Notes under the pieces: model-generated | Seen by the model: the letters and a program-made list of their open reading frames with translations, nothing else | What the model was told of the DNA's origin: nothing | Database searches by the model: none | Program-made: the position numbers and the translations under genes | Virus record (IMG/VR): IMGVR_UViG_3300026094_000728 | Coordinates: 1-25,833 of that record | DNA: 25,833 nt | Reading direction: 5' to 3' (one strand) | From: a virus | Shown here: positions 12,556-21,227 of the stretch, one piece after another | How the letters are laid out: every line of letters starts with the position of its first letter | Position numbering within the stretch: position 1 is the stretch's first letter

Positions 12556-12735
12556 TTATCCTCGCTGTGCGCTAAAGCCACCACCCCTGAAGGTGATTGG
12601 CGGTGTACCGAACTTTCGTATTAGTTTAGTGCCGCAGTCGGGTTTAGCGCAAGTCGACCTAATCTGCTCCTCAGACATGGCTCGGAGCTCTGTGTACTCG
12701 TGACCATTCGTACAGATGTATTCATAAGTAGGCAT
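12556..12735 (-). CDS. FmdB-family zinc-ribbon protein
   Basis: Starting at 12735 gives MPTYEYICTNGHEYTEL, a standard FmdB opening. Zinc ligands are likely Cys8 and His12 (C-x3-H in place of C-x2-C) and the pair in CAKPDCGTKL. The end (FGTPPITFRGGGFSAQRG) shows the 'TPPITFRGGGF' segment typical of the family. The protein is 59 residues. There is no Shine-Dalgarno site, and a TATACT box ends exactly six bases before the ATG, suggesting a leaderless transcript. It is the first gene of the FmdB-WhiB-membrane protein unit. Confidence 0.8.
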   Translation of the reverse strand: MPTYEYICTNGHEYTELRAMSEEQIRSTCAKPDCGTKLIRKFGTPPITFRGGGFSAQRG

Positions 12736-12741
12736 TTTTAC

Positions 12742-12747
12742 AGTATA
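12742..12747 (-). promoter_or_regulatory. -10 box placed for a leaderless mRNA
   Basis: On the minus strand TATACT is followed by GTAAAA and then the ATG of the FmdB-family gene. Transcription starting about seven bases after the -10 would begin at the A of ATG. Leaderless genes are common in Actinobacteria. No good -35 is visible because the region is occupied by the upstream terminator hairpin. Confidence 0.45.
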
Positions 12748-12776
12748 TAAAAGAAAAGCCACCCCGAAGGGTGGCT
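12748..12776 (-). terminator. rho-independent terminator of the nrd operon
   Basis: AGCCACCC-TTCG-GGGTGGCT forms an eight-base-pair GC-rich stem with a very stable TTCG loop. It is followed by TTTTCTTTTA on the minus strand. It lies five bases after the stop of the 14-residue peptide and ends the leftward nrd transcript. Confidence 0.85.
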
Positions 12777-12780
12777 AGTC

Positions 12781-12825
12781 TTACTTATTATCGCCGCATT
12801 GGCAGTTACCGCACCCGCAGTACAT
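12781..12825 (-). CDS. 14-residue Cys-rich peptide MYCGCGNCQCGDNK
   Basis: ATG at 12825 is preceded by AGGAGGGACT, an almost perfect ribosome-binding site that overlaps the nrdF stop codon (TAG is part of TTTTAGGAGG). The peptide has Cys at 3, 5, 8 and 10, a symmetrical C-x-C-x2-C-x-C array, enough to bind one zinc, copper or Fe-S centre. It ends with TAA and is followed at once by the terminator, so it is the last gene of the nrd operon. Its strong site, Cys pattern and position argue against chance, but it is so short that translation needs proof. Confidence 0.55.
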   Translation of the reverse strand: MYCGCGNCQCGDNK

Positions 12826-12833
12826 AGTCCCTC

Positions 12834-13823
<990 letters not shown>

Positions 13824-13843
13824 TTATTTTTATATTTTTACCA

Positions 13844-15961
13844 TTAAAGCATGCAGCTAACGCAATTTTCTACATCTGTTCCCTCTAAGGCGTCCTGACG
13901 GATACGGATGTAGTAAATGGTTTTGATACCCTTTTTCCACGCCATAATCTGAGCGCGGTTGACATCCCTGGTGGTTGCTGTGTCTTTGAAAAATAGTGTC
14001 AATGAAAGACCCTGGTCAACATGCTGCGTTGCAGCCGCATAAATATTGATGACCGCATCCGGACCAATTTCATATGCATCTTTAAAATATTCAAGGTTTT
14101 CATCAGTCAATCCCGGAGCTGGGTAGTAAACACGACCTAGCTTCCCCTCCTTGCGGACCTCAATGGGGGCTGCAATTGGGTGAATAGAAGAAGTTGAGTT
14201 GTTTATGTAGCTGATAGAGCCAGTAGGTGGCACAGCCTGCAGGTTTTGGTTATAGAGGCCATACTTCATAACGTCTGCCTTCAACCTCTCCCAGTCCTCA
14301 ACAGAAGGAAGTTCGACCTTGGACTTATTAAATATATCTTTAATTTCGGCAGTTTCAGGAGCCCATTTGCGCTCAACATACTTGTTGAAAAAAGACCCAT
14401 CTGCATATTTAGAGTTTTCAAAGTTGTCAAACTTTTCGCCAGTCTCTTTAGCTAGTTCCATAGAGGCCTTTAGTGCGTAGTAGAGAACAGACATGAAATA
14501 GATATTGGTAAAGTCAACCGCTTCTTCCGAGTCATAGTGAATGTGCTGACTACCTAGGTAGCCATGCAGGTTCATTTGACCCAAGCCAATAGCCCTGGAC
14601 CTCTTATTACCCTCAGCAATAGACATAACTGATTCTATATAGCTAAAGTCAGCCACCGCACTAAGAGCCTGGATACCTGTCTTAATAGTTTTTCCAAAGT
14701 CAGGAGACTCCATGGTCTTTGCAATATTGAGTGAACCTAGATTACAGCTGATGTCCTTACCAATTTCGTTGTAGCTAAGGTCTGCGTTATAAGTAGTTGG
14801 AGTGTTAATCTGCAGAATTTCACTGCAGAGGTTACTCATGTTGATTCGTCCTTCAACTGGGTTAGAGTCGTTAGCGTTGTCTTCATATAAAACATAAGGG
14901 TAGCCAGACTCAAACTGAAGCTCTGCAATCTTTTCAAAAAGCTCACGTGCTTTGACCTTGCTCTTACGAATCCTTGGGTCATCCACTAGCTCTTGATACT
15001 TCTCAGTTACTGAGATGTCGCCAAAGGGGACTCCATAAACGCTCTCTACATCATATGGAGAGAAGAGGTACATGTCTTCATTGGATTTTGCTAGCTCCAG
15101 TGTGATGTTTGGAACCACGACACCAATAGAGAGGGTTTTAATTCTGATTTTCTCGTCAGCATTCTCACGCTTGGTATCTAGGAACTTCATAATGTCTGGG
15201 TGGTGAGCGTTTAGGTAAACAGCACCGGCACCCTGTCTTGCACCCAACTGGTTTGCATAGCTGAAGCTGTCTTCCAAGAGCTTCATAACTGGGATTACCC
15301 CCGAGCTCTGGCCCTCAATTTTTTTAATAGGGGCGCCTGCTTCACGGAGGTTGGAAAGGCTCAATGCAACTCCACCACCACGCTTTGAAAGCTGCAGGGC
15401 TGAGTTGATGCCTCGGGAGATTGACTCCATGTTGTCTTCGACTCTGAGAAGGAAGCAGCTAACGAATTCTCCACGTTGTTTCTTACCGCAATTTAAAAAG
15501 GTAGGAGTAGCAGGCTGGAAGCGACCAGAGATAATTTCATCTACCAAGCTTTCTGCCAAAGCTCTGTCTCCTCTAGCGAGGACCAAAGCATTTGCCACGA
15601 CTCTATCTTCGAAGCGCTCCAGATAACGCTCACCATCAAACGTTTTTAGTGCGTATGAGGTGTAGAACTTATATGCGCCCAAGAAAGTAGGGAACCTAAA
15701 TTTAAAGTCATAGGCACGCTTATATAAATCTTTTACAAAGTCAAACGTGTAAAGTTTCTTAAACCAAATATCTTCGTAGTATTCATTCTCAATTAGGTAG
15801 TCAATCTTCTCTTCTAGGCTGTGAAAAAATACCGTGTTCTGATTTACATGGTCTAAAAAGTAACGACGGGCAGCCTCTCGGTCTTTGTCAAACTGAATTG
15901 TCTTGTCATCGCTCCATAGATTGAGCATTGCGTTCAGCTCGTGATAGTTGTAGTTTTCCAC
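13844..15961 (-). CDS. nrdE: class Ib ribonucleotide reductase, large (alpha) subunit
   Basis: A 705-residue catalytic subunit. The N-terminus ([30 protein letters not shown]) is that of NrdE and lacks the ATP-cone of class Ia. Active-site features are present: [15 protein letters not shown] (disulfide and substrate Cys), NMSNLCSEI (Asn, Cys and Glu), and NLGSLNIAK. The C-terminal pair Cys-x2-Cys in ENCVSCML is reduced by NrdH. The start is GTG at 15961, within the end of nrdI; AAAGG lies about 11 bases upstream. The gene provides dNTPs for phage replication in the host cytoplasm. Confidence 0.96.
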   Translation of the reverse strand: MENYNYHELNAMLNLWSDDKTIQFDKDREAARRYFLDHVNQNTVFFHSLEEKIDYLIENEYYEDIWFKKLYTFDFVKDLYKRAYDFKFRFPTFLGAYKFYTSYALKTFDGERYLERFEDRVVANALVLARGDRALAESLVDEIISGRFQPATPTFLNCGKKQRGEFVSCFLLRVEDNMESISRGINSALQLSKRGGGVALSLSNLREAGAPIKKIEGQSSGVIPVMKLLEDSFSYANQLGARQGAGAVYLNAHHPDIMKFLDTKRENADEKIRIKTLSIGVVVPNITLELAKSNEDMYLFSPYDVESVYGVPFGDISVTEKYQELVDDPRIRKSKVKARELFEKIAELQFESGYPYVLYEDNANDSNPVEGRINMSNLCSEILQINTPTTYNADLSYNEIGKDISCNLGSLNIAKTMESPDFGKTIKTGIQALSAVADFSYIESVMSIAEGNKRSRAIGLGQMNLHGYLGSQHIHYDSEEAVDFTNIYFMSVLYYALKASMELAKETGEKFDNFENSKYADGSFFNKYVERKWAPETAEIKDIFNKSKVELPSVEDWERLKADVMKYGLYNQNLQAVPPTGSISYINNSTSSIHPIAAPIEVRKEGKLGRVYYPAPGLTDENLEYFKDAYEIGPDAVINIYAAATQHVDQGLSLTLFFKDTATTRDVNRAQIMAWKKGIKTIYYIRIRQDALEGTDVENCVSCML

Positions 15962-16350
15962 AGTGTTTCTAGCCTTTCGTTGACTTCTTGTACATCTTCA
16001 GGTGTTCCAGATATTTCTACACGATAAAGCAGAGGAACACCAAGTTTCCTGGCAACTATCTCTCCTGCTGCACAAAAATGCGGACCGAAGTTCGTGTTGC
16101 CAAACCCAATTACTGCTTTAATGTTTTCTCTGTTTGCTTTGATGTTTAGAAACTTGACAACCTGTCTAGGGACAGTCTTGTCGTCGTTTCCTCCACCGTA
16201 AGTAGGTACAAAGAGGACCGAAGGTTTTTCGATAAGCAAGGGCTCATCTGGATTCCAATGAACAGGAATCCTGTTCGCTGTGAAGCTAAGTTTTTCTACA
16301 AACCTATGGGTATTGCCCGATACGTTTGAGAAGTAGATGACCTCATACAA
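15934..16350 (-). CDS. nrdI: NrdI flavodoxin-like protein
   Basis: A 138-residue protein whose first residues [18 protein letters not shown] hold the FMN phosphate loop, followed by [16 protein letters not shown] and [18 protein letters not shown], all NrdI signatures. NrdI supplies superoxide or peroxide to oxidise the Mn2 site of NrdF. Its start overlaps the end of nrdH by eight bases and its end overlaps nrdE by 28, so the three are translated together. The protein is complete. Confidence 0.93.
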   Translation of the reverse strand: MYEVIYFSNVSGNTHRFVEKLSFTANRIPVHWNPDEPLLIEKPSVLFVPTYGGGNDDKTVPRQVVKFLNIKANRENIKAVIGFGNTNFGPHFCAAGEIVARKLGVPLLYRVEISGTPEDVQEVNERLETLWKTTTITS

Positions 16351-16564
16351 GGGTCTCTATTTTTTCAGGACGAAACCCAGACCAGTGGTCATCTCCGGCC
16401 ACAACAATAGGGGCCTGGTTATACCCCAAGCCTCTGACCATTTCATAGGCCTCGGGGTCAGTAGAGAGGTCAATGGTCTCATACTCAATGTTGCTCTTGT
16501 CTAATAATCTCTTAGTGCTGTTGCATTGGACGCAAGCAGGAAGTACATAGACAGTTACAGACAT
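16343..16564 (-). CDS. nrdH: NrdH glutaredoxin-like electron donor
   Basis: A 73-residue thioredoxin-fold protein with the CVQC redox motif at residues 11-14, then NSTKRLLDKSNIEYETIDLS, the cis-Pro segment NQAPIVV and the NrdH signature HWSGFRPEKI. It reduces NrdE and is itself reduced by thioredoxin reductase from the host. GAAAGG lies eight bases before the ATG. It is the first gene of the nrd operon. Confidence 0.93.
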   Translation of the reverse strand: MSVTVYVLPACVQCNSTKRLLDKSNIEYETIDLSTDPEAYEMVRGLGYNQAPIVVAGDDHWSGFRPEKIETLV

Positions 16565-16691
16565 TGGGCTGACCTTTCAATTAGTTCATAAAAGAATATA
16601 AACCCGCTCTAAAAAATGCAAATTTAAGCGCTTTTTGAGCCACGGGGGATTACTAGTATAGGGCAAAATTTATAGCTCGATGAGAGCAAAA
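16565..16691 (-). promoter_or_regulatory. nrd operon control region with imperfect inverted repeat
   Basis: A gene-free stretch between the DUF3039 gene and nrdH. On the minus strand TTTGCA (16622-16617) and TATATT (16600-16595), 16 bases apart, are a possible promoter. The plus-strand sequences GCTC-t-AAAAA (from 16606) and TTTTTGAGC (to 16640) form an imperfect inverted repeat that covers the -35, a possible operator. A second TATACT lies upstream at about 16659-16664. No typical NrdR box was found by eye. Confidence 0.35.
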
Positions 16692-16913
16692 TTATCCAAA
16701 CATTTCTTGAACTATTTCAGTACATTCTTGACAAACTGGTAAGTTTTCTGGGTCCCTTGACGGCACAAAAACTTGACCGCACAATGCTATTACGGGACTG
16801 CCTAATACATATCCTTCTGTAACAGAAGTCTTCTCAGCATAGTGAGCTACCTCGGGACCGTCTTGGCCCTGGTCTAGTCGCTCATCTGTATCACTCAGTA
16901 AGCCCGTGGACAA
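16692..16913 (-). CDS. DUF3039 family protein
   Basis: A 73-residue protein with VAHYAEKTSVTEGYVLGSPV followed by IALCGQVFVPSRDP and LPVCQECTEI, matching the actinobacterial DUF3039 family (HYV....V.e..v.G..V.ALCG.vF.P.r.pe..PvC..C). The Cys in ALCG plus C-x2-C and the His in HYA could form a zinc site. The start is TTG at 16913, supported by GGAG seven bases upstream. The function is unknown; the family is nearly confined to Actinobacteria, so its presence is evidence for the host. It is the first gene leftward of the divergent region. Confidence 0.8.
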   Translation of the reverse strand: MSTGLLSDTDERLDQGQDGPEVAHYAEKTSVTEGYVLGSPVIALCGQVFVPSRDPENLPVCQECTEIVQEMFG

Positions 16914-17006
16914 TATTAATCTCCAGTCTTATGAAGCATCTGCCCTGTTGGTAAATGCTGTAAAATAATAACAGATTGTGCCCAAAAAATCTCCCGAGAG
17001 AGTCCA
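16914..17006. promoter_or_regulatory. divergent promoter region between early-type and structural genes
   Basis: Genes left of here run leftward and genes right of here run rightward. On the plus strand TTGGTA is followed by AT-rich sequence (TAAAAT, TAATAA) about 10-16 bases further on, and CTGTT...AACAG forms a loose inverted repeat around it. This is likely to contain the promoter of the tail genes. GAGAG four to six bases before the ATG at 17007 is the ribosome-binding site. The exact promoter cannot be decided by eye. Confidence 0.4.
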
Positions 17007-17402
17007 ATGAGTAATTCCACGAAAGTTTACAACTCAGATGTAAACACAAATAACTCTGCCGTACATAATATTGTAGCGGACCAGGGAGCAACCTTTTCAT
17101 ACACAGTTGTCTATAAGGATGCTAAGCGGAAGGTGATTGACGTCAGTGGATACACCGCACGGATGCAACTAAGACCTGCAACCAACTCGACCACTGTGAC
17201 GGCAGAGCTGACCACCGAAAATGGGCGAATCACCGTATACGGCAGCGAAGGAAGGTTTGACCTTTTAATTTCTGCAGCAGACATGTCCGCAATAAATGCG
17301 GATACCTATGTATATGATTTAGAAGTAGTAGCTCCGGTAAGCGGCTTTGTTGAGAAGCTTATCCTGGGCAACTTTACCGTGCGTCCGGAGGTAACTAGGT
17401 AA
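17007..17402 (+). CDS. baseplate/BppU-like structural protein
   Basis: A 131-residue protein resembling the N-terminal domain of BppU-type baseplate proteins and other phage tail proteins: VADQGATFSYTVVYKDAKRK, VIDVSGYTARMQLRPA, then GRITVYGSEGRFDLLISAAD, YVYDLEVVAP and LILGNFTVRPEVT. This is a beta-sandwich that usually attaches receptor-binding or fibre parts to the tail tip. Its stop overlaps the next start as TAATG, and the fibre genes follow directly. It may be the adaptor for these fibres. Confidence 0.6.
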   Translation: MSNSTKVYNSDVNTNNSAVHNIVADQGATFSYTVVYKDAKRKVIDVSGYTARMQLRPATNSTTVTAELTTENGRITVYGSEGRFDLLISAADMSAINADTYVYDLEVVAPVSGFVEKLILGNFTVRPEVTR

Positions 17403-17812
17403 TGGCTCAGTTTAGCAACCGTGTTGAGATTTCACGTGGAGGTCCACAAGGGCCCCTAGGACCCACAGGTCCCGCAGGTCCTGCAGGTGGACCCACCGGA
17501 CCTACAGGACCGGAGGGACAAGCTGGAGCGTTTGCAACTACTTTCCCTTCAGAACCATATGTGGGCCAGGTATGGGCAGACTTAGAGTCTGGAAAGTTTT
17601 ATCTATATGTAGACGACGGTGGTAGTCAACAGTGGGTTCAGGTTGCGACTGCGCCTCAAGGGCCCACAGGGCCAGCAGGCGAAGACGGAGCTAATGGAAA
17701 TGCTTCTCTATACACCCCTGCTGTAGAAACCGATTGGGATGTTGTTCCGACCACAATTACGGAAGCATTAGATGAAGTTGCAGCACGACTAAGAACCTTG
17801 GAGAACCTATAA
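17402..17812 (+). CDS. short collagen-like tail/fibre protein
   Basis: A 136-residue protein. After a short N-terminus ([11 protein letters not shown]) it has two runs of Gly-x-y triplets: [20 protein letters not shown] near 15-40 and [18 protein letters not shown] near 90-103. Between them is a small beta module ([20 protein letters not shown] ... QQWVQV) like those in the next gene. The C-terminus, [18 protein letters not shown], is a short trimeric coiled-coil-type helix, as in many phage fibres. It ends one base before the start of the large fibre, so the two are cotranslated. Confidence 0.7.
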   Translation: MAQFSNRVEISRGGPQGPLGPTGPAGPAGGPTGPTGPEGQAGAFATTFPSEPYVGQVWADLESGKFYLYVDDGGSQQWVQVATAPQGPTGPAGEDGANGNASLYTPAVETDWDVVPTTITEALDEVAARLRTLENL

Positions 17813-17813
17813 C

Positions 17814-20800
17814 ATGGCGATAAATTTTCCAGCTAGCCCTAACATAGGGGATGAGTATACATATGACGGGATAACTTATGTGTGGACCGGGACTGTATGG
17901 GATATTCAATACTCAGAAATAGTCGGTCCAACCGGTCCTACTGGTTCATCTGGCATTCAAGGTCCAACCGGTCCTCAGGGCCCCTTAGGTGCTACCGGCC
18001 CCCAAGGTGAAAGTATTACGGGACCTCAAGGTGAAGAAGGCGAGCCAGGACCAACCGGTCCTCAAGGTACTCCAGGTGCTGTTGGAGGTCAAGGACCAAC
18101 CGGACCTACTGGAGCTAGTGGAGCTGATGGTGCTACTGGACCAACCGGTCCCGAGGGCGCTATTGGTCCAACAGGTGCTGATGGCCTTGAAGGTGCAACT
18201 GGTCCTACAGGTTCTACCGGACCTACCGGACAGTCTGGTCCGCAGGGCTCTACGGGTCCAACAGGTGCAGATGGCGTGCAGGGTGATACTGGTCCACAGG
18301 GTATTAAGGGAGATATTGGAGCAACTGGACCACAGGGTCTAGAAGGTTCTCAGGGACCAACTGGACCTCAGGGTCTAAGTATTACTGGACCTACAGGTGC
18401 AACTGGTGCGACAGGTTCTGACGGAATTCAAGGTGAGGCCGGCCCTACTGGTCCTCAGGGCTCTACTGGACCCACAGGTGCGACTGGAGACCTAGGACCA
18501 ACAGGTCCCGCAGGCTCTACTGGTGAAGCTGGACCTACTGGACCTACAGGTGCACAGGGTACCTCTATCAACCTCCTTGGGTCTGTTGCCACAACAGGTG
18601 ACCTACCTACAGAAGGTAACTCTGTAAATGATGCATATATCGTAGAAGCAGATAGCAATCTTTACGTGTGGGACGGGACCACATTTAACGATGTAGGTCA
18701 GATTGTTGGTCCTCAGGGTGAGATTGGACCTCAGGGTGATTTAGGACCTACAGGTCCCGTAGGTGGTACAGGTCCAACAGGACCAACAGGCTCAGAGGGT
18801 GTGACAGGTCCTCAAGGTGAATTAGGACCAACCGGGGCAACTGGACCTCAAGGACCTTTAGGTCCAACAGGTGCTGATGGTGTTGACGGTGGCACGGGCC
18901 CAACAGGAAGCACAGGACCAACTGGTGCAACAGGTCCCCAAGGTGGCCAGGGCGAGGTTGGACTTAATTGGCGCGGTGAGTGGTCTCCAGCCGAAACTTA
19001 TAATTACAGTGATGCTGTTGTTTATGCTGACAGCTCTTACTTCGCACTAAGCACAAGCACTGGCGTAGAGCCGCAGGGTAGTAGCCAGTGGCAAATAATT
19101 GCTCTTAAGGGTAGTAAAGGTGATACAGGTTCTCAAGGTGCAACTGGTGTTCCAGGAGCACAGGGGCCGACTGGTCCGACTGGAAGCCTAGGACCGACAG
19201 GCTCAAGCGGGCCTACAGGGAGTACTGGTCCAACCGGACCTCAGGGAATTACAGGACCTACCGGTTCTGACGGTATTGAAGGTCCAACCGGACCTCAGGG
19301 GGTCGGGTTAAACTTCCGTGGCTCGGTTTCTATTGAGACAGATTTACCTGCAGAAAATAACTCAGTAAACGATGCACTTGTTGTTATTCAAACACGTCAA
19401 ATTTATGTATGGAATGGCACCACCTGGGACCCAGTTAGCCAGTTTATTGGTGAGACAGGCCCAACAGGTTCTCAAGGTCTACTAGGACCAACAGGTCCTA
19501 AGGGTGACCAGGGTGAGCAGGGAATTCAGGGCCCAAAGGGTGATACCGGAGATACAGGTGCAACTGGAGACTTAGGACCTACAGGTTCAACTGGTGATAC
19601 AGGACCTACTGGTCCTCAGGGTATTCAAGGTGTGACTGGTCCTACAGGTCCACGAGGTGAAAACTTAAACCTAACCACCTCAGTTGCTACGTTTGGCGAC
19701 CTGCCAAGCAGCGAGAATGGATTGAATGATGCCCGCCTTGTAGAGCAGTCCGGAGAACTGTATTTTTGGGATGGCATTGAATGGGTAAATGCTGGACAGT
19801 TTACTGGTGATGTTGGTCCAATTGGTCCCACCGGGCCTAGGGGTCTCCCTGTAAACTTACTTGGTTCTGTTGACTTAATCTCTAATTTACCCCTGAGTGG
19901 CAATCAAGACAATGACGCTTATGTTGTTTTAGAAGATAACTTTGTCTATATTTGGAACGCAAGTCTCGGCGAATGGGTAGACATTGCTCAGTTTAAGGGT
20001 GATAAAGGTGATGTAGGTCCTCAGGGTCCTCTAGGTCCTACTGGTCCTCAGGGTACTGCCATCGAACTAATTGGTTCAGTGTTTGACACTTCATACTTGC
20101 CAAGAGAAACAAACAATATTGTATTTACGATAACTGTAGAGGCTACGGACGCTGGAAATCGATACTTTATTAATGGAGAAGAAACTCCTAATATTCACTT
20201 GCACAAGGGTGGAACTTATCTTTTCGACCAATATAACCCTTCCAACGATACTCACGAAGTGTATTTATCGGAGACGAAGAACGGCCATCACTCCGGACCT
20301 GGAGGCGTAGTTGATTATAAATACACTGAAGGGGTGTCATATTCAGGCACTGCAGGTGTTGACGGTAGGTTAACAATAGTTGTATCAGAAACTGCACCTG
20401 ATACCTTATATCTAGTTTGTGTAAACCATTCAAACATGTATGGTGATGCAGCAGCTAACGTTACAACCAATCAGTTAAATGATGCATATGTTGTACAAGA
20501 TATTGGAGACTTATTTGTTTGGACTGGTAGCGACTGGTCAAATGTAGGTCAGATTGTTGGACCAACTGGTCCGCAGGGTATTCAAGGTGAATTAGGACCT
20601 ACCGGACCCACGGGCCCAACTGGCCCCACCGGTTCTCAGGGTCTGGTCGGACCCCAAGGTTTGCTTGGACCTCAGGGTGACCTTGGACCTACCGGACCTA
20701 CAGGGCCAACCGGACCTACAGGCCCCTCTGGTCCTCAGGGTGTATCTCTTAATGTACTGGGACAAGTATTAACTCCAAATGAGTTGCCTCAAGGGGCAAC

Positions 20801-21170
20801 TAGGAATGATGCTTACTATGTTCAGTCTGAGGGCTCTATCTATGTTTGGAATGGGGCTACGTGGATTTTTTCTGGTAACTACGTAGGGCCTACAGGTTCA
20901 ACTGGCCCCGCAGGTGAGGCTGGAGTTGACGGCCCTACCGGCCCTACTGGCCCTGCAGGTGATACAGGTAGATATATTACCCAAGCAAATGAGCCAGACC
21001 CGCTAGCGTATACTGAAGGTATAGCTTGGTTTAACACAAATACAGCAAAAACATTTGTCTTGCAAGATAATACGTGGGTGGAAATTAACTCAGGTGTGGT
21101 TGGTGCTACAGGGCCGCAAGGTATAGACGGTCAGTTTGCTATATCTCAGGCTTGGTGGTTCGGTGTATAA
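17814..21170 (+). CDS. collagen-like tail fibre with repeated beta modules and an inserted cupredoxin-like domain
   Basis: An 1118-residue fibre. The N-terminus (1-34) is a small beta module ([20 protein letters not shown]). It is followed by long Gly-Pro-Thr/Gly-x-y triplet runs (about 37-250, 298-380, 433-495, 545-615, 909-975, 1025-1050) that should form collagen-type triple helices. Between them sit modules of the form 'LGSV..LP...N..NDAYVV...LYVW.G..W', near 252-297, 497-545, 617-664, 680-728, 749-915 and 978-1024. The 749-915 copy is split by a cupredoxin-like domain (about 768-884). A module at 382-432 differs and looks like a carbohydrate-binding CBM5/12-type unit. The C-terminus (1053-1118) is a further beta module. 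It is probably a trimeric receptor-binding fibre. Confidence 0.8.
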   Translation: MAINFPASPNIGDEYTYDGITYVWTGTVWDIQYSEIVGPTGPTGSSGIQGPTGPQGPLGATGPQGESITGPQGEEGEPGPTGPQGTPGAVGGQGPTGPTGASGADGATGPTGPEGAIGPTGADGLEGATGPTGSTGPTGQSGPQGSTGPTGADGVQGDTGPQGIKGDIGATGPQGLEGSQGPTGPQGLSITGPTGATGATGSDGIQGEAGPTGPQGSTGPTGATGDLGPTGPAGSTGEAGPTGPTGAQGTSINLLGSVATTGDLPTEGNSVNDAYIVEADSNLYVWDGTTFNDVGQIVGPQGEIGPQGDLGPTGPVGGTGPTGPTGSEGVTGPQGELGPTGATGPQGPLGPTGADGVDGGTGPTGSTGPTGATGPQGGQGEVGLNWRGEWSPAETYNYSDAVVYADSSYFALSTSTGVEPQGSSQWQIIALKGSKGDTGSQGATGVPGAQGPTGPTGSLGPTGSSGPTGSTGPTGPQGITGPTGSDGIEGPTGPQGVGLNFRGSVSIETDLPAENNSVNDALVVIQTRQIYVWNGTTWDPVSQFIGETGPTGSQGLLGPTGPKGDQGEQGIQGPKGDTGDTGATGDLGPTGSTGDTGPTGPQGIQGVTGPTGPRGENLNLTTSVATFGDLPSSENGLNDARLVEQSGELYFWDGIEWVNAGQFTGDVGPIGPTGPRGLPVNLLGSVDLISNLPLSGNQDNDAYVVLEDNFVYIWNASLGEWVDIAQFKGDKGDVGPQGPLGPTGPQGTAIELIGSVFDTSYLPRETNNIVFTITVEATDAGNRYFINGEETPNIHLHKGGTYLFDQYNPSNDTHEVYLSETKNGHHSGPGGVVDYKYTEGVSYSGTAGVDGRLTIVVSETAPDTLYLVCVNHSNMYGDAAANVTTNQLNDAYVVQDIGDLFVWTGSDWSNVGQIVGPTGPQGIQGELGPTGPTGPTGPTGSQGLVGPQGLLGPQGDLGPTGPTGPTGPTGPSGPQGVSLNVLGQVLTPNELPQGATRNDAYYVQSEGSIYVWNGATWIFSGNYVGPTGSTGPAGEAGVDGPTGPTGPAGDTGRYITQANEPDPLAYTEGIAWFNTNTAKTFVLQDNTWVEINSGVVGATGPQGIDGQFAISQAWWFGV
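17930..21130 (+). repeat. degenerate collagen-coding DNA repeats
   Basis: Scattered runs of near-identical 9-base units (GGTCCAACC, GGACCTACA, GGTCCTCAG and similar) code for Gly-Pro-Thr and Gly-Pro-Gln triplets. They are interrupted by unique beta-module sequence. Such tracts allow slippage and recombination, so triplet number may differ between related phages. The repeats are a property of the fibre gene and not a separate element. Confidence 0.8.
20115..20465 (+). other. cupredoxin-like domain within the large fibre
   Basis: Residues about 768-884 ([40 protein letters not shown], then [17 protein letters not shown]) form the Greek-key pattern of small blue-copper proteins. Candidate ligands are His814, Cys869, His872 and Met875. 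The spacing C-x2-H-x2-M is that of amicyanin-type copper sites. Similar domains are often seen in marine phage structural proteins. Here it lies between the two halves of a repeated module (LPRETNN | [11 protein letters not shown]). Copper binding is not proven. Confidence 0.65.
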
Positions 21171-21227
21171 TTTAGTTAGTTAGTTACCTTATGTTTTAAT
21201 AATGACTTATAGAAAGAGGAAGAGTTA

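Noticed and set aside
16670-16690. Terminator after the DUF3039 gene (GCTCTCATCGAGC)
   Set aside because: The stem is only four base pairs and is followed by a mixed AT sequence, too weak to call.
16565-16691. NrdR box upstream of nrdH
   Set aside because: No pair of ACACTATATATAGTGT-like boxes was found by eye; only an unrelated inverted repeat is present.
18455-18930. Antisense open frames opposite the fibre genes, rich in Pro/Val/Gly or Leu
   Set aside because: They mirror the repetitive collagen code on the other strand and have no ribosome-binding site or independent composition.
17930-21130. Regularly repeated short DNA units resembling a CRISPR or satellite array
   Set aside because: The units are in frame, code for Gly-x-y triplets, vary at third positions and have no constant spacer length; they are collagen-coding repeats.
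21171-21227. TTAG tandem repeat (TTTAGTTAGTTAGTTA) between fibre genes
   Set aside because: Four short units only; likely chance or minor slippage in a 57-base spacer, with no evident function beyond the GAGG site before the next start.
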